A DNA stretch of 42,752 nucleotides from an uncultured Flavihumibacter sp. (GTDB lineage Bacteria; Bacteroidota; Bacteroidia; Chitinophagales; Chitinophagaceae). The stretch is taken from positions 1 through 42,752 of the forward strand of contig CAMLRX010000029.1 of assembly GCA_946482545.1 (NCBI GenBank). The letters run 5' to 3'. This document shows positions 1-7,508 of this stretch, one piece after another (within the stretch, counting starts at the first letter, position 1; every line of letters begins with the position of its first letter). The position numbers and the translations under genes are program-made. Under the pieces are notes generated by a model. It did not search any database. It saw only the letters and a list, made by a program, of their open reading frames with translations, and was not told where the DNA came from.

Positions 1-6
1 GGGGAG

Positions 7-21
7 AGGGGCATAGCCCCT
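7..21. terminator. short GC-rich hairpin downstream of mqnD
   Basis: A 6-bp perfect inverted repeat (AGGGGC, loop ATA, GCCCCT) lies about 80 bp beyond the mqnD stop on the minus strand. There is no T-run after it on that strand, so a terminator role is only a guess. Between it and the mqnD stop are two near-identical 12-mers (79-90 and 93-104, ATCATYCAAAAT), 14 bp apart, of unknown meaning. No gene is seen in 1-103. Confidence 0.25.
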
Positions 22-103
22 TGATTAAACTTTGTATCTTTTAAGGTACTATCTTTTTTGTGCGGTGCAGTATAATCTATCATTCAAAATCCATCATCCA
101 AAA

Positions 104-898
104 TTACACGCCCATCGTTCTTCCCATGATCTCAATTGCCCGGTTGCCTTCTGTTCCAAGATCTTCCGTGAAATTGTTTACGTACAATTCAATGTGTTGC
201 CGCATTACTTTTTCTTCCATTTCCTGCGCATGTTCTTTCACGTAAGGAGATAAGGTTGGATAGGATTTCCAGGAGAGCGCCAGGCTTTCCCGGATCATTT
301 TATTCAGTGCTGCATGTACTACGGAACCTAATCCTTTCCGGGCAACGATCCCGCCCAACGGGATGGGGGCGCCGGTTTGTTCTTCCCAATGTGCGCCAAG
401 GTCCATCACCAGGTGGAGTCCTTTTTCCTGGTAGGTAAACCTGTTTTCGTGGATGATCACACCCAGGGGGAATGCCCCTGAAAGCACTTTTTGTTCGATG
501 TCAGAAAATACCACAGGCGTTTTCTTTTCAGCATAGGGAAAAGCGAACCGGAGCAGCATGTGTGCCGTGGTATGCCATCCGGGGATGGCAATGTCCATGG
601 AAGCGATCTGTTCTTCGATGTTGGGAATTGGTTCGCGGCTGATGAGCAACGGGCCAACGCCTTTACCCAATGCGCTGCCTGCCTGCAATAGCGTGTATTC
701 ATTTTTTACCGAGAACCAGGCATTGTAGCTGAGTTTGGTAATGTCGAGTTTGCCTTGCAGCGCCCATTCGTTCAGGGTTTGCACATCTTCGAGTACGGGT
801 TTGAATTGGAATGGACCCGTATCGATACCGCCGTTTATGAGCGCGTCGAAAATAAAGGTGTCGTTCGGGCAGGGACTGAAGCCTATCGTGAGTTCCAT
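104..898 (-). CDS. mqnD: 1,4-dihydroxy-6-naphthoate synthase (MqnD), futalosine menaquinone pathway
   Basis: MqnD converts cyclic dehypoxanthine futalosine to 1,4-dihydroxy-6-naphthoate in the futalosine route to menaquinone, a cytoplasmic step. The protein starts MELTIGFSPCPNDTFIF, and the SPCPNDTF segment is the hallmark of the MqnA/MqnD periplasmic-binding-protein-like fold. It is 264 residues long, typical for MqnD. I chose the ATG at 898 because the open frame further upstream (to 970) encodes a non-conserved extension inside mqnB. The start overlaps the 3' end of mqnB by 16 nt, so the two are very probably translationally coupled in one operon. MqnB, the futalosine hydrolase, acts earlier in the same pathway. 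Confidence 0.9.
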   Translation of the reverse strand: MELTIGFSPCPNDTFIFDALINGGIDTGPFQFKPVLEDVQTLNEWALQGKLDITKLSYNAWFSVKNEYTLLQAGSALGKGVGPLLISREPIPNIEEQIASMDIAIPGWHTTAHMLLRFAFPYAEKKTPVVFSDIEQKVLSGAFPLGVIIHENRFTYQEKGLHLVMDLGAHWEEQTGAPIPLGGIVARKGLGSVVHAALNKMIRESLALSWKSYPTLSPYVKEHAQEMEEKVMRQHIELYVNNFTEDLGTEGNRAIEIMGRTMGV

Positions 899-1542
899 TG
901 CTGAAGTATATTTTCGAGTAAATCTGGAAGCTGGTGGTTGAGCAGGGTGATGGCTTCTTTCAGTTGCCATTTTTCTTTATCGCGTTCGCCTACCATATTA
1001 GAAATAGCACGCAACTGGATAAAGGGAATACCTGCGGAAAGCGCCGCGAAATGCAATGCGGCACCCTCCATGGATTCGGTGACGGCCCCGTATTTTTCCC
1101 GGAACCAGGCTGTTTTTTCACTGTTCGTACTGATCTCGTTCACGGTAATGCCTTTCACCACCGGGATGCCTTCCGGAAATGGTCCATTGTTTTCGAGCCA
1201 TCCGTTGCGGTAGGGGAAAACATCGGGTTGAAGGCCCATATCGGTCAGGTGCCGGTAACCGATGGATTCCTTCACGCAGGTGTCGGCCACAAGATCATGA
1301 GAAATTGCCACCAATGTTCCCGGCGGATATTCCGTGGAGAAACTACCTGACACACCAGCCTGTACCAGAAAATCCGGCCGGTTCCGTTCAATTTCCCTTG
1401 TAATGCAATGGGTGGCGGCCATAATACCCACCCCGGAAACAAGCGTGGAAAGGCGGAAATTACCACAGCGGGAAAGATCGGCTATTTTTTCGCCGGAAGC
1501 ATTGATTTCGAATGAAGTAGAGGCGATCAAACATACATTCAT
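883..1542 (-). CDS. mqnB: futalosine hydrolase (MqnB)
   Basis: A 219-residue nucleoside-phosphorylase-superfamily protein. MqnB hydrolyses futalosine to dehypoxanthine futalosine and hypoxanthine. The sequence shows the superfamily pattern: an early glycine-rich strand (SGVGIMAATHCI), a QAGVSGSF segment, and a C-terminal ESMEGAALHFAA block equivalent to the Met-Glu-Ala ribose-binding motif of MTA/SAH nucleosidase-type enzymes. The identification rests on this plus the overlap with mqnD immediately downstream, since an MTA/SAH nucleosidase alone would not be expected beside MqnD. It diverges from the pterin gene at 1615 across a 72-bp gap. No clear TAnnTTTG box was found for the minus direction. 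Confidence 0.88.
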   Translation of the reverse strand: MNVCLIASTSFEINASGEKIADLSRCGNFRLSTLVSGVGIMAATHCITREIERNRPDFLVQAGVSGSFSTEYPPGTLVAISHDLVADTCVKESIGYRHLTDMGLQPDVFPYRNGWLENNGPFPEGIPVVKGITVNEISTNSEKTAWFREKYGAVTESMEGAALHFAALSAGIPFIQLRAISNMVGERDKEKWQLKEAITLLNHQLPDLLENILQQWNSR

Positions 1543-1587
1543 CCCGCTAAGTTCGTGAAATCAGCGCAATACATTCACCGGAAATAT

Positions 1588-1595
1588 TACCTTTG
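1588..1595 (+). promoter_or_regulatory. Bacteroidota -7 box (TACCTTTG) for the first PTPS gene
   Basis: TACCTTTG fits the Bacteroidota -7 consensus TAnnTTTG and sits 19 nt before the ATG at 1615, so transcription would begin about 10-15 nt upstream of the start. No good TTTG -33 partner was found 17-23 nt upstream. Confidence 0.5.
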
Positions 1596-1614
1596 CAAAA
1601 ATTTCGGGAAGGCT

Positions 1615-2025
1615 ATGGTGTATTTGACCCGTGTAGAACATTTCAATGCTGCGCACAAACTTTATAATCCCAGGTGGTCGCCTGAGCAGAATGAAGCTGT
1701 GTTCGGCAAATGTGCCAATGCGAACTGGCATGGGCACAACTATGAATTGTACGTTACATTTAAAGGTGAGCCAGACCCCGATACCGGTTTTCTATACGAT
1801 GTGAAGAAACTGAGCGAGCTCATCCGGATCCATGTGATCGAACACCTCGATCACCGGAACCTTAACATGGATGTGCCGTTCATGAAAGATAAGATGTGCT
1901 CTACTGAAAACCTGGCCATCGCCATCTGGAACCAGTTGGAAGGACAATTGCCAGCAGGTGTGCAATTACATTGCATCAAACTTTACGAGACGCCCAGGAT
2001 TTACGTGGAGTATTTCGGTAGTTAA
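1615..2025 (+). CDS. 6-pyruvoyl-tetrahydropterin synthase / QueD family enzyme, copy 1
   Basis: A 136-residue member of the PTPS/QueD superfamily, which acts on 7,8-dihydroneopterin triphosphate. The products are either 6-pyruvoyl-tetrahydropterin or 6-carboxy-tetrahydropterin (queuosine precursor). Zinc-ligand histidines are visible in EHFNAAHKL and WHGHNYEL, the catalytic Cys in FGKC, the Asp-His pair in LDHRNLN, and the substrate-anchoring Glu in YET near the C-terminus. The spacing is C-x5-HGH, like eukaryotic PTPS and PTPS-II, not the C-x3-HGH of E. coli QueD. I chose ATG 1615 because the 20 upstream in-frame codons are not conserved-looking and overlap the promoter. It is followed by a paralogue and folE, which makes its substrate. 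Which of the two activities it has cannot be settled from sequence. Confidence 0.85.
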   Translation: MVYLTRVEHFNAAHKLYNPRWSPEQNEAVFGKCANANWHGHNYELYVTFKGEPDPDTGFLYDVKKLSELIRIHVIEHLDHRNLNMDVPFMKDKMCSTENLAIAIWNQLEGQLPAGVQLHCIKLYETPRIYVEYFGS

Positions 2026-2047
2026 ACTTTTCTGCCGGAAAGTTTAA
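2022..2047 (+). terminator. stem-loop overlapping the stop codon of PTPS copy 1
   Basis: An 11-bp inverted repeat (TTAAACTTTTC / GGAAAGTTTAA, one G-U pair) with a TGCC loop. The stop codon TAA lies inside the left arm. No T-run follows, so it may be an attenuator or an mRNA-stabilising end rather than a classic terminator. Confidence 0.5.
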
Positions 2048-2152
2048 ACAAAATCCTGCTGGTCCTGTTATATTCTCACTTTTCACGGTGGCTTGAACGG
2101 CAAACTTCCGTTGCAGCGCCGGTTAATGCCGGATTACGGCTTAAATTCAATT

Positions 2153-2572
2153 ATGGGACATAAAACAGCAGTATTCAGGAAAGAACATTTTAACGCGGCG
2201 CACCGGCTTCACGTAGAAGAATGGTCCGCGGAAAAGAATGCTGAACTGTTCGGAAAATGTAACCTGCCGCACTACCACGGACATAATTATGAACTGGTGG
2301 TGAAAGTAGTGGGCTATCCTGATCCTGTTTCCGGTTACCTGATCGATATGAAAGTGTTGTCGGAACTGGTGCAAAGAGAAGTGTTGGAACATTTCGACCA
2401 TAAAAACCTTAACCTGGACGTGCCTTTTTTCAAAAACATCAATCCCTCCGCGGAAAATATTGCCGTGGTCATTTTTAACCTGCTCCGCCCGCATATTCCG
2501 GCAGAGATTGATCTCCAGGTGCGTTTATACGAAACCGAAAGAAACTTTGTAGAATACCCCGCCAACATATAA
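2153..2572 (+). CDS. 6-pyruvoyl-tetrahydropterin synthase / QueD family enzyme, copy 2
   Basis: A 139-residue paralogue of the preceding gene. It shares the [33 protein letters not shown] and YET segments, so all zinc and catalytic positions are kept and it looks active. Like copy 1 it has C-x5-HGH spacing. I chose ATG 2153 because the family fold begins a few residues later. The 20-residue extension from 2093 is basic and unlike the family. Only 20 nt separate its stop from folE, so copy 2 and folE are probably one transcript, while the stem-loop at 2022-2047 may separate copy 1. The pair looks like a tandem duplication followed by divergence. One may serve queuosine (QueD) and the other a reduced pterin. 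Confidence 0.83.
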   Translation: MGHKTAVFRKEHFNAAHRLHVEEWSAEKNAELFGKCNLPHYHGHNYELVVKVVGYPDPVSGYLIDMKVLSELVQREVLEHFDHKNLNLDVPFFKNINPSAENIAVVIFNLLRPHIPAEIDLQVRLYETERNFVEYPANI

Positions 2573-2592
2573 ATCAACAGAAAACAATTCCG

Positions 2593-3189
2593 ATGGCATA
2601 CAAGAAAACAGAGCAGTACGATGAAACGGTTACTGCCGGCCTTATGGAAAACTATACCAGCGCACTTTCTTTACTGGGAGAGGATCCTGACAGAGAAGGA
2701 CTTTTGAAGACGCCGGAGCGCATGGCCAAAGCAATGCAGTTCCTTACCCAGGGCTACCAGATGAACGCGTACGATATCCTGAACTCCGCCAAATTTCACG
2801 AAGAAGTGAACGAAATGGTGATTGTGAAAGATATCGAACTGTACAGTATGTGTGAGCACCACATGTTGCCTTTCTTCGGCAAAGCGCATATTGCGTATAT
2901 CCCTAACGGATATATCACGGGATTGAGCAAACTAGCCCGCGTGGTAGACGTGTACGCCCGCCGCCTGCAGGTGCAGGAAAGGCTTACCAACCAGATTCTC
3001 GATGCCATCAGGGATACCCTTCAGCCTTTGGGCGTGGCGGTGGTAATTGAAGCGTCGCATCTTTGTATGATGATGCGCGGTGTACAAAAACAGAACTCCG
3101 TTACTACCACATCCGCTTTCTGGGGGGAATTTGAAAAGAACGAGACAAGAAGCGAGTTCATCCGGCTGATAGGGTCGAAGCTGCACTAG
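2593..3189 (+). CDS. folE: GTP cyclohydrolase I (FolE)
   Basis: FolE converts GTP to 7,8-dihydroneopterin triphosphate and formate, the entry step for folate, queuosine and biopterin-type pterins. The 198-residue protein has the zinc ligands Cys87 and His90 in MCEHH and Cys158 in LCMMMRGV, and the conserved [17 protein letters not shown] and [12 protein letters not shown] stretches. Its length matches the bacterial type IA enzyme. It follows the PTPS-family gene by 20 nt, placing the enzyme next to those that use its product. The start ATG 2593 is the first in frame and gives a normal N-terminal helix. Confidence 0.96.
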   Translation: MAYKKTEQYDETVTAGLMENYTSALSLLGEDPDREGLLKTPERMAKAMQFLTQGYQMNAYDILNSAKFHEEVNEMVIVKDIELYSMCEHHMLPFFGKAHIAYIPNGYITGLSKLARVVDVYARRLQVQERLTNQILDAIRDTLQPLGVAVVIEASHLCMMMRGVQKQNSVTTTSAFWGEFEKNETRSEFIRLIGSKLH

Positions 3190-3206
3190 GGTATTTAATA
3201 ATTGCC

Positions 3207-3214
3207 TAATTTCG
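3207..3214 (+). promoter_or_regulatory. possible -7 box (TAATTTCG) for fabD, inside a folE-fabD stem-loop
   Basis: TAATTTCG differs at one position from TAnnTTTG and lies 19 nt before the fabD ATG. It sits in the loop of an imperfect inverted repeat (CTAGGGTATT at 3186-3195 with AATACCTAG at 3222-3230) that begins inside the folE stop region. Either element is weak by itself. Confidence 0.3.
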
Positions 3215-3233
3215 CTGCCCTAATACCTAGTAG

Positions 3234-4127
3234 ATGAACAAACACGCCTATATTTTTCCCGGCCAGGGAGCACAGTTCCCGGGGATGGGAAAAGAATTGT
3301 ATGAAACGAACCCGCTTGCCAGGGATATCTTTGAGAAAGCCAATGAAATCCTTCGCTTTCGTATTTCCGATATCATGTTCAATGGAAGCGCTGAAGAACT
3401 GAAGCAGACCAATGTGACGCAGCCCGCGGTATTCATTCATTCTGTCGCGGCCTACAGTTCCCTTACTGATCCGAAACCTGATATGGTGGCAGGACATTCT
3501 TTGGGAGAATTTTCCGCACTGGTCGCCAATAAAACACTTTTATTTGAAGATGCCCTGAAACTCGTGTCTATCAGGGCCTCTGCGATGCAGCAGGCATGTG
3601 AACAGACGCCATCTTCCATGGCCGCTGTACTGGGAATGGAGGATGATAAAGTTGAAATGATCTGCGCGAAGGTGCAGGAAGAGTCTGGTGAAATTGTGGT
3701 GCCTGCCAATTACAACTGCCCCGGGCAACTCGTGATCAGCGGAACAACCAAAGGGGTGGAGCTGGCGTTGGTGGCCTTAAAAGAGGCAGGCGCGCGTAAA
3801 TCACTGCTGTTGCATGTGAGCGGTGCGTTCCATTCGCCATTGATGCAACCAGCCTGGAATGAACTTTCCGGCGCTATTGAACATACAAAGTTTGAAACAC
3901 CAATATGTCCTGTTTATCAGAACGTGGTGGCTGCTCCGGTGATGAACCCCGATGAGATTAAAGTAAATCTTGAAAATCAGTTGACTGGTGCCGTTAGATG
4001 GACACAAAGTGTGGAAGCCATGTTGAAAGATGGTGCGGTTGAATTTACTGAAAGTGGTCCTGGCCGTGTATTACAGGGATTGGTGCACAAAATCAATAAA
4101 GACGTTAAAGTTAACAGCGTACACTAA
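3234..4127 (+). CDS. fabD: malonyl-CoA:ACP transacylase (FabD)
   Basis: FabD loads malonate from malonyl-CoA onto acyl carrier protein for fatty-acid synthesis. The 297-residue protein opens with the family signature FPGQGAQFPGMG, carries the nucleophile Ser89 in GHSLGE and the catalytic His200 in SGAFHSPLM, and has the QPAVFIHS segment. Its length is normal. It is convergent with the GNAT gene, and the two stop codons overlap by 4 nt (CTAA), with no room for a terminator between them. fabH lies about 2 kb away on the opposite strand, so the two fatty-acid genes are near each other but not in one operon. Confidence 0.96.
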   Translation: MNKHAYIFPGQGAQFPGMGKELYETNPLARDIFEKANEILRFRISDIMFNGSAEELKQTNVTQPAVFIHSVAAYSSLTDPKPDMVAGHSLGEFSALVANKTLLFEDALKLVSIRASAMQQACEQTPSSMAAVLGMEDDKVEMICAKVQEESGEIVVPANYNCPGQLVISGTTKGVELALVALKEAGARKSLLLHVSGAFHSPLMQPAWNELSGAIEHTKFETPICPVYQNVVAAPVMNPDEIKVNLENQLTGAVRWTQSVEAMLKDGAVEFTESGPGRVLQGLVHKINKDVKVNSVH

Positions 4128-4573
4128 AAAGAGATGGCGCAGTTCACCCACTCGCCATCCAGCTTCGCTCCATATTTTTGATAGAATCGTATGGCAGGTT
4201 CGTTCCATTCCAACACCTGCCATACCATTCCACTCAATCCTTTTTCTTTGCCGTCGGCAATCAGGGCATCGAACAACATTTTACCCAGTCCTCTTCCCCG
4301 CATGGCTTCAGTAACCAACAGGTCTTCCAGGTACAAACGCTGCCCTTTCCAGGTGCTGAACCGGATATAATAGAGCGCAAAACCTTCCACTTTCCCATTT
4401 ACTTCGGCTACCCATGCCCACCATACGGGGTGGGGACCAAATCCGCTTTCTACAAAATGTTCCGGGGAAACGGTTACTTCTTCGGGTGCTTTTTCATACA
4501 CCGCCAGTTCGTGGACCAGTTCAAGAATACGGGTGCAATCTTCGCGCTGCGCGCGTCTGATGGTAACGGACAT
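4124..4573 (-). CDS. GNAT N-acetyltransferase, diamine/spermidine acetyltransferase-like
   Basis: A 149-residue acetyl-CoA-dependent N-acetyltransferase. The acetyl-CoA binding motif is RGRGLG (residues 92-97), preceded by the YLEDLLV strand and followed by EWNEPAIRFYQKYGA. The LED...RGxGxG...WNEPAIxFY pattern resembles spermidine/spermine acetyltransferase (SSAT) and related amino-acid acetyltransferases, so a small polyamine or amine substrate is plausible. This is inference from recalled family motifs, not a match. It starts 2 nt after the end of the PLP-enzyme gene, so the two are cotranscribed. It is convergent with fabD. Confidence 0.82.
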   Translation of the reverse strand: MSVTIRRAQREDCTRILELVHELAVYEKAPEEVTVSPEHFVESGFGPHPVWWAWVAEVNGKVEGFALYYIRFSTWKGQRLYLEDLLVTEAMRGRGLGKMLFDALIADGKEKGLSGMVWQVLEWNEPAIRFYQKYGAKLDGEWVNCAISF

Positions 4574-4575
4574 AT

Positions 4576-5796
4576 TTATTGGAGCGCGTTTGCTATATCG
4601 GTGAGAATATCCTCTATGTTTTCGATCCCCACACTCATGCGGATCAGCCCGTCGGTAATGCCGGAAGCGATTCTTAATTCGCGCGGAACGCCGTAATGCG
4701 TCATACTTGCAGGGTGGCTCACCAGTGTATCCGTAGTACCCAGCGAAACTGCTTTCGTACAGAAACTGAGTTGATTGATGAACTTCATACCACCTTCTAT
4801 GCCGTCTTTCAGTTCGAAACTCAGCATGGGGCCGGGATGACGCATTTGCCGGGATGCCAGCGCATGGTCCGGGTGATGAGGAAGACCTGTATAATTTACT
4901 TTCGCGATCGCGGGATGTTTATCCAGGAATTCTGCTACGGCCATCGCGTTGCTGCAATGCCGGTCCATTCTAAGTTCCAGGGTTTTGATCCCATTGATGA
5001 GCAGGTATGCGTCGAACGGGTTGGCATTGCCGCCCAGCAGCCTGTACCATTTCAAAACCGTTGTGTTCATCGCCTGGATGTCTTTCCCTACAAGAACGCC
5101 ACCAATGGCAGTACCATGGCCATTCAGGTATTTGGTGGTGGAATGAAATACATAATCTGCACCCATTTTGAAAGGCTGTTGCAGGTAGGGCGTGGCGAAA
5201 GTATTGTCCACGGAAACTTTCACCTGGAAACGTTGCGCCACGGTGCAGATCATTTCAATATCCACGCATTGGAGTGTAGGGTTGGCTGGTGTTTCGAGGT
5301 GTATCCAACGGATGTTCGGGTCGTTCTTTAGCAGTTGTTCCAGATCATCCGCATTGTCGAGGCGATGCAACAATGTTTCTATGCCCATTGGTGGCAACAC
5401 GCGGTGCAATAATTCGTGTGTGCCGCCATACAGGGAGAAATGCGATAATACTTTATCTCCGGCTTTCAGGTTGGCTAGGAACATGGTGGTCATGGCTGCC
5501 TGTCCGCTGGCGTGCAGCAGGGCCTTCAACTGGATGCGGTCCCCGTCCTTATCGGCTATACCGAATCCCTCCAGAGCGCAAATCTTTTCTTCCGCTTCGG
5601 TAAAATTGGGATTCCCCCAGCGGGTATAGATGTACCCTGGTTCTTTTCCTTCAAAGCGCAGCATGCCCTGTTCCGCAGAATCAAAAGTGAAGGTTGACGA
5701 TGCGTAAATGGGCGTAAGGTGCGCGTTATTGGGATCAGGTTGGTGACCGGCATGGATGGCGGTGGAGCCGAAACCTGAAAGCTGTTGTTTGCTCAT
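4576..5796 (-). CDS. PLP-dependent Cys/Met metabolism enzyme (cystathionine gamma-synthase / methionine gamma-lyase family)
   Basis: A 406-residue fold-type I PLP enzyme. The Schiff-base lysine is Lys222 in HSTTKYLNGHG. The PLP-phosphate region is YTRWGNPN (57-64), ASGQAAMTT (96-104) and SLYGGTHELL, the PLP-ring Asp is in VDNTFATPYLQQP, and SLGTTDTLVSHPASMTH is the C-terminal substrate-binding block. Methionine gamma-lyases usually have Cys where this protein has Gly125 (LYGG), which argues against a classical methionine gamma-lyase. Cystathionine gamma-synthase, O-acetylhomoserine sulfhydrylase or a broader lyase remain possible. It lies between fabH (30 nt upstream) and the GNAT gene (2 nt downstream) in a likely three-gene operon. 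Confidence 0.88.
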   Translation of the reverse strand: MSKQQLSGFGSTAIHAGHQPDPNNAHLTPIYASSTFTFDSAEQGMLRFEGKEPGYIYTRWGNPNFTEAEEKICALEGFGIADKDGDRIQLKALLHASGQAAMTTMFLANLKAGDKVLSHFSLYGGTHELLHRVLPPMGIETLLHRLDNADDLEQLLKNDPNIRWIHLETPANPTLQCVDIEMICTVAQRFQVKVSVDNTFATPYLQQPFKMGADYVFHSTTKYLNGHGTAIGGVLVGKDIQAMNTTVLKWYRLLGGNANPFDAYLLINGIKTLELRMDRHCSNAMAVAEFLDKHPAIAKVNYTGLPHHPDHALASRQMRHPGPMLSFELKDGIEGGMKFINQLSFCTKAVSLGTTDTLVSHPASMTHYGVPRELRIASGITDGLIRMSVGIENIEDILTDIANALQ

Positions 5797-5826
5797 GTTC
5801 GTATTTATGAATGAAGGGAAGGCTTG

Positions 5827-6822
5827 TTAGTAGGCCCATTTAACCCAGATGGCACCCCATGTGAATCCGCCGCCGAAGGCCGCGAGCACCAGGTTGTCAC
5901 CTTTCTTCAATTGTGATTCCCATTCCCAGAGACACAACGGTATGGTGGCCGCGGTGGTATTGCCGAAGCGTTGGATGTTCAGCATTACCTTATCGTGGGA
6001 AAGTCCGATCCTGTCGGCGGTGGCATCGATGATCCTTTTATTGGCCTGATGGGGTACCAGCCAGGCGATGTCGTCACCGGTGAGGTTGTTGCGTTCCAGG
6101 AGTTCATAGCTAACATCGGCCATTCCTTTAACGGCGGCTTTGAATACCGGCTGACCTTCCTGGTAGGCGTAGTGCATTTTTTTATCCACGGTTTCATGGG
6201 AAGCGGGATTCAATGAGCCACCGGCTTTCATGTGCAGGTGGGGGGCGCCGCCACCATCGCTGCGCAGAATACTGTCTATGATGCCCAATTCCGGGTCGGT
6301 GGAAGGTTCCAGTAACACGGCACCGGCTCCGTCTCCGAAAATAATGCAGGTGGCGCGATCGGTATAGTCGATGATAGAACTCATTTTATCAGCGCCCACT
6401 ACTACAACTTTTTTATACCGTCCGCTTTCGATCAGCGAAGCTCCTACCGAAAGAGAATAGAGGAACCCGCTGCATGCGGCGGCCAGGTCGAATCCCCAGG
6501 CGTTTACCGCGCCCAATTTGTGGCAGGCGAGGTTGGCGGTGGAAGGGAAAACCATATCTGGTGTAACTGTCCCCACGATCAGGCAATCTATTTCAGAGGG
6601 ATCAATCCCTCTTTTGCGGCACAGTTCCTGCACTGCCGGCACCACCATGTCGGAGGTCGCCTTTCCTTCGCCCTTCAGTATTCTTCTTTCCTCCACACCC
6701 GTACGGGTACGGATCCATTCATCTGTGGTGTCTACCATCTTCTCCAGGTCGGCGTTCGTAAGTCTGTCTTCCGGAACATAGCCTCCCACCGCTGTAATGG
6801 CGGCAGTGATCTTATTCGTCAT
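5827..6822 (-). CDS. fabH: beta-ketoacyl-ACP synthase III (FabH)
   Basis: FabH condenses acetyl-CoA or a branched acyl-CoA with malonyl-ACP to start fatty-acid chains. The 331-residue protein has the Cys-His-Asn triad: Cys117 in [10 protein letters not shown], His258 in VPHQANKRI and Asn288 in [10 protein letters not shown]. The N-terminal [13 protein letters not shown] is the usual CoA-binding arginine/tryptophan region. Taxa of this type often have iso-branched fatty acids, and the E1 dehydrogenase at 37630-39675 could supply branched primers, but that link is inference. It is divergent from ruvA over a 64-bp gap that must hold both promoters. Confidence 0.96.
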   Translation of the reverse strand: MTNKITAAITAVGGYVPEDRLTNADLEKMVDTTDEWIRTRTGVEERRILKGEGKATSDMVVPAVQELCRKRGIDPSEIDCLIVGTVTPDMVFPSTANLACHKLGAVNAWGFDLAAACSGFLYSLSVGASLIESGRYKKVVVVGADKMSSIIDYTDRATCIIFGDGAGAVLLEPSTDPELGIIDSILRSDGGGAPHLHMKAGGSLNPASHETVDKKMHYAYQEGQPVFKAAVKGMADVSYELLERNNLTGDDIAWLVPHQANKRIIDATADRIGLSHDKVMLNIQRFGNTTAATIPLCLWEWESQLKKGDNLVLAAFGGGFTWGAIWVKWAY

Positions 6823-6874
6823 GAAACGTGGTTTAAGTTTTTTTCAAGAATGGGTGTAAAATTAAGGGAAATCC

Positions 6875-6882
6875 TATTTTCG
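6875..6882 (+). promoter_or_regulatory. -7 box (TATTTTCG) 4 nt before the ruvA start
   Basis: TATTTTCG matches TAnnTTTG at all but one position. Only CAGT separates it from the ruvA ATG at 6887. If used, transcription would begin at or next to the start codon, giving a leaderless mRNA. No clear -33 box was found. Confidence 0.45.
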
Positions 6883-6886
6883 CAGT

Positions 6887-7474
6887 ATGATCGCCTTTCT
6901 GAAAGGAAAATTTACGGTAAAAACGCCTGCCATTGCGCTGATGGATGTGCACGGCGTGGGATACGAAGTCCACATCAGCCTTCCAACCTATTCCTATATC
7001 CAGGATAAGGAGGAAGGTATGCTCCATACCTGGCTCCAGATCAGGGAAGATGCACACGTGCTGTACGGCTTTTATTCCCTCGAAGAAAAACAACTTTTCC
7101 TTCACCTCATCAGTGTTTCTGGCGTGGGCGCCGCTACGGCCCGGGTAATGCTTTCTTCGCAGAAGCCGGAAGATATTGTGGCCGCCATCACCCAGGGCAA
7201 CGTGAAATGGCTGGAACAGATCAAAGGGATCGGGAAGAAGACCGCGGAAAGGATCATCGTGGAGCTGAAAGACAAACTTGGTAAACACAACACAACTGTT
7301 CATAATATTTCATTGCCGGCAGGCAATAGTTTGGAACAGGATGCGTTAAATGCGTTAATCGCGCTGGGCATTGCCCGAGCTACTGCCGAACAGGCCATTA
7401 AAAAGGTCCTCAAAGCAGATAATGGAACCGAAAACCTTGAAACCATCATCAAAAAATCCCTGCAAGCTATTTGA
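6887..7474 (+). CDS. ruvA: Holliday junction branch-migration protein RuvA
   Basis: RuvA binds four-way DNA junctions as a tetramer and guides the RuvB motor. The 195-residue protein starts MIAFLKGKF, the conserved RuvA N-terminus of the OB-fold domain. Two helix-hairpin-helix motifs follow: the region around SVSGVGAATARVML and IKGIGKKTAERIIVELKDKL. The C-terminal RuvB-contacting domain is DALNALIALGIARATAEQAIKKVL. The start is certain from N-terminal conservation. sprA follows within about 30 nt, and I recall the same ruvA-sprA order from other Bacteroidota. Confidence 0.96.
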   Translation: MIAFLKGKFTVKTPAIALMDVHGVGYEVHISLPTYSYIQDKEEGMLHTWLQIREDAHVLYGFYSLEEKQLFLHLISVSGVGAATARVMLSSQKPEDIVAAITQGNVKWLEQIKGIGKKTAERIIVELKDKLGKHNTTVHNISLPAGNSLEQDALNALIALGIARATAEQAIKKVLKADNGTENLETIIKKSLQAI

Positions 7475-7500
7475 ACCATTTCTACCCGTTAACACAAAAC

Positions 7501-7508
7501 TAGTTTTG
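7501..7508 (+). promoter_or_regulatory. -7 box (TAGTTTTG) overlapping the proposed sprA TTG start
   Basis: TAGTTTTG is an exact TAnnTTTG match. It overlaps the TTG at 7506 that gives the best signal-peptide start for SprA, so if it is a real promoter the start must be elsewhere. The nearest TTTG upstream is 27 nt away (7470-7473), longer than the usual 17-23 nt spacing. Confidence 0.3.

Noticed and set aside
4576..5796. Methionine gamma-lyase as the exact name
   Set aside because: The position of the catalytic Cys in known gamma-lyases is Gly here (LYGG), so only the family name is given.
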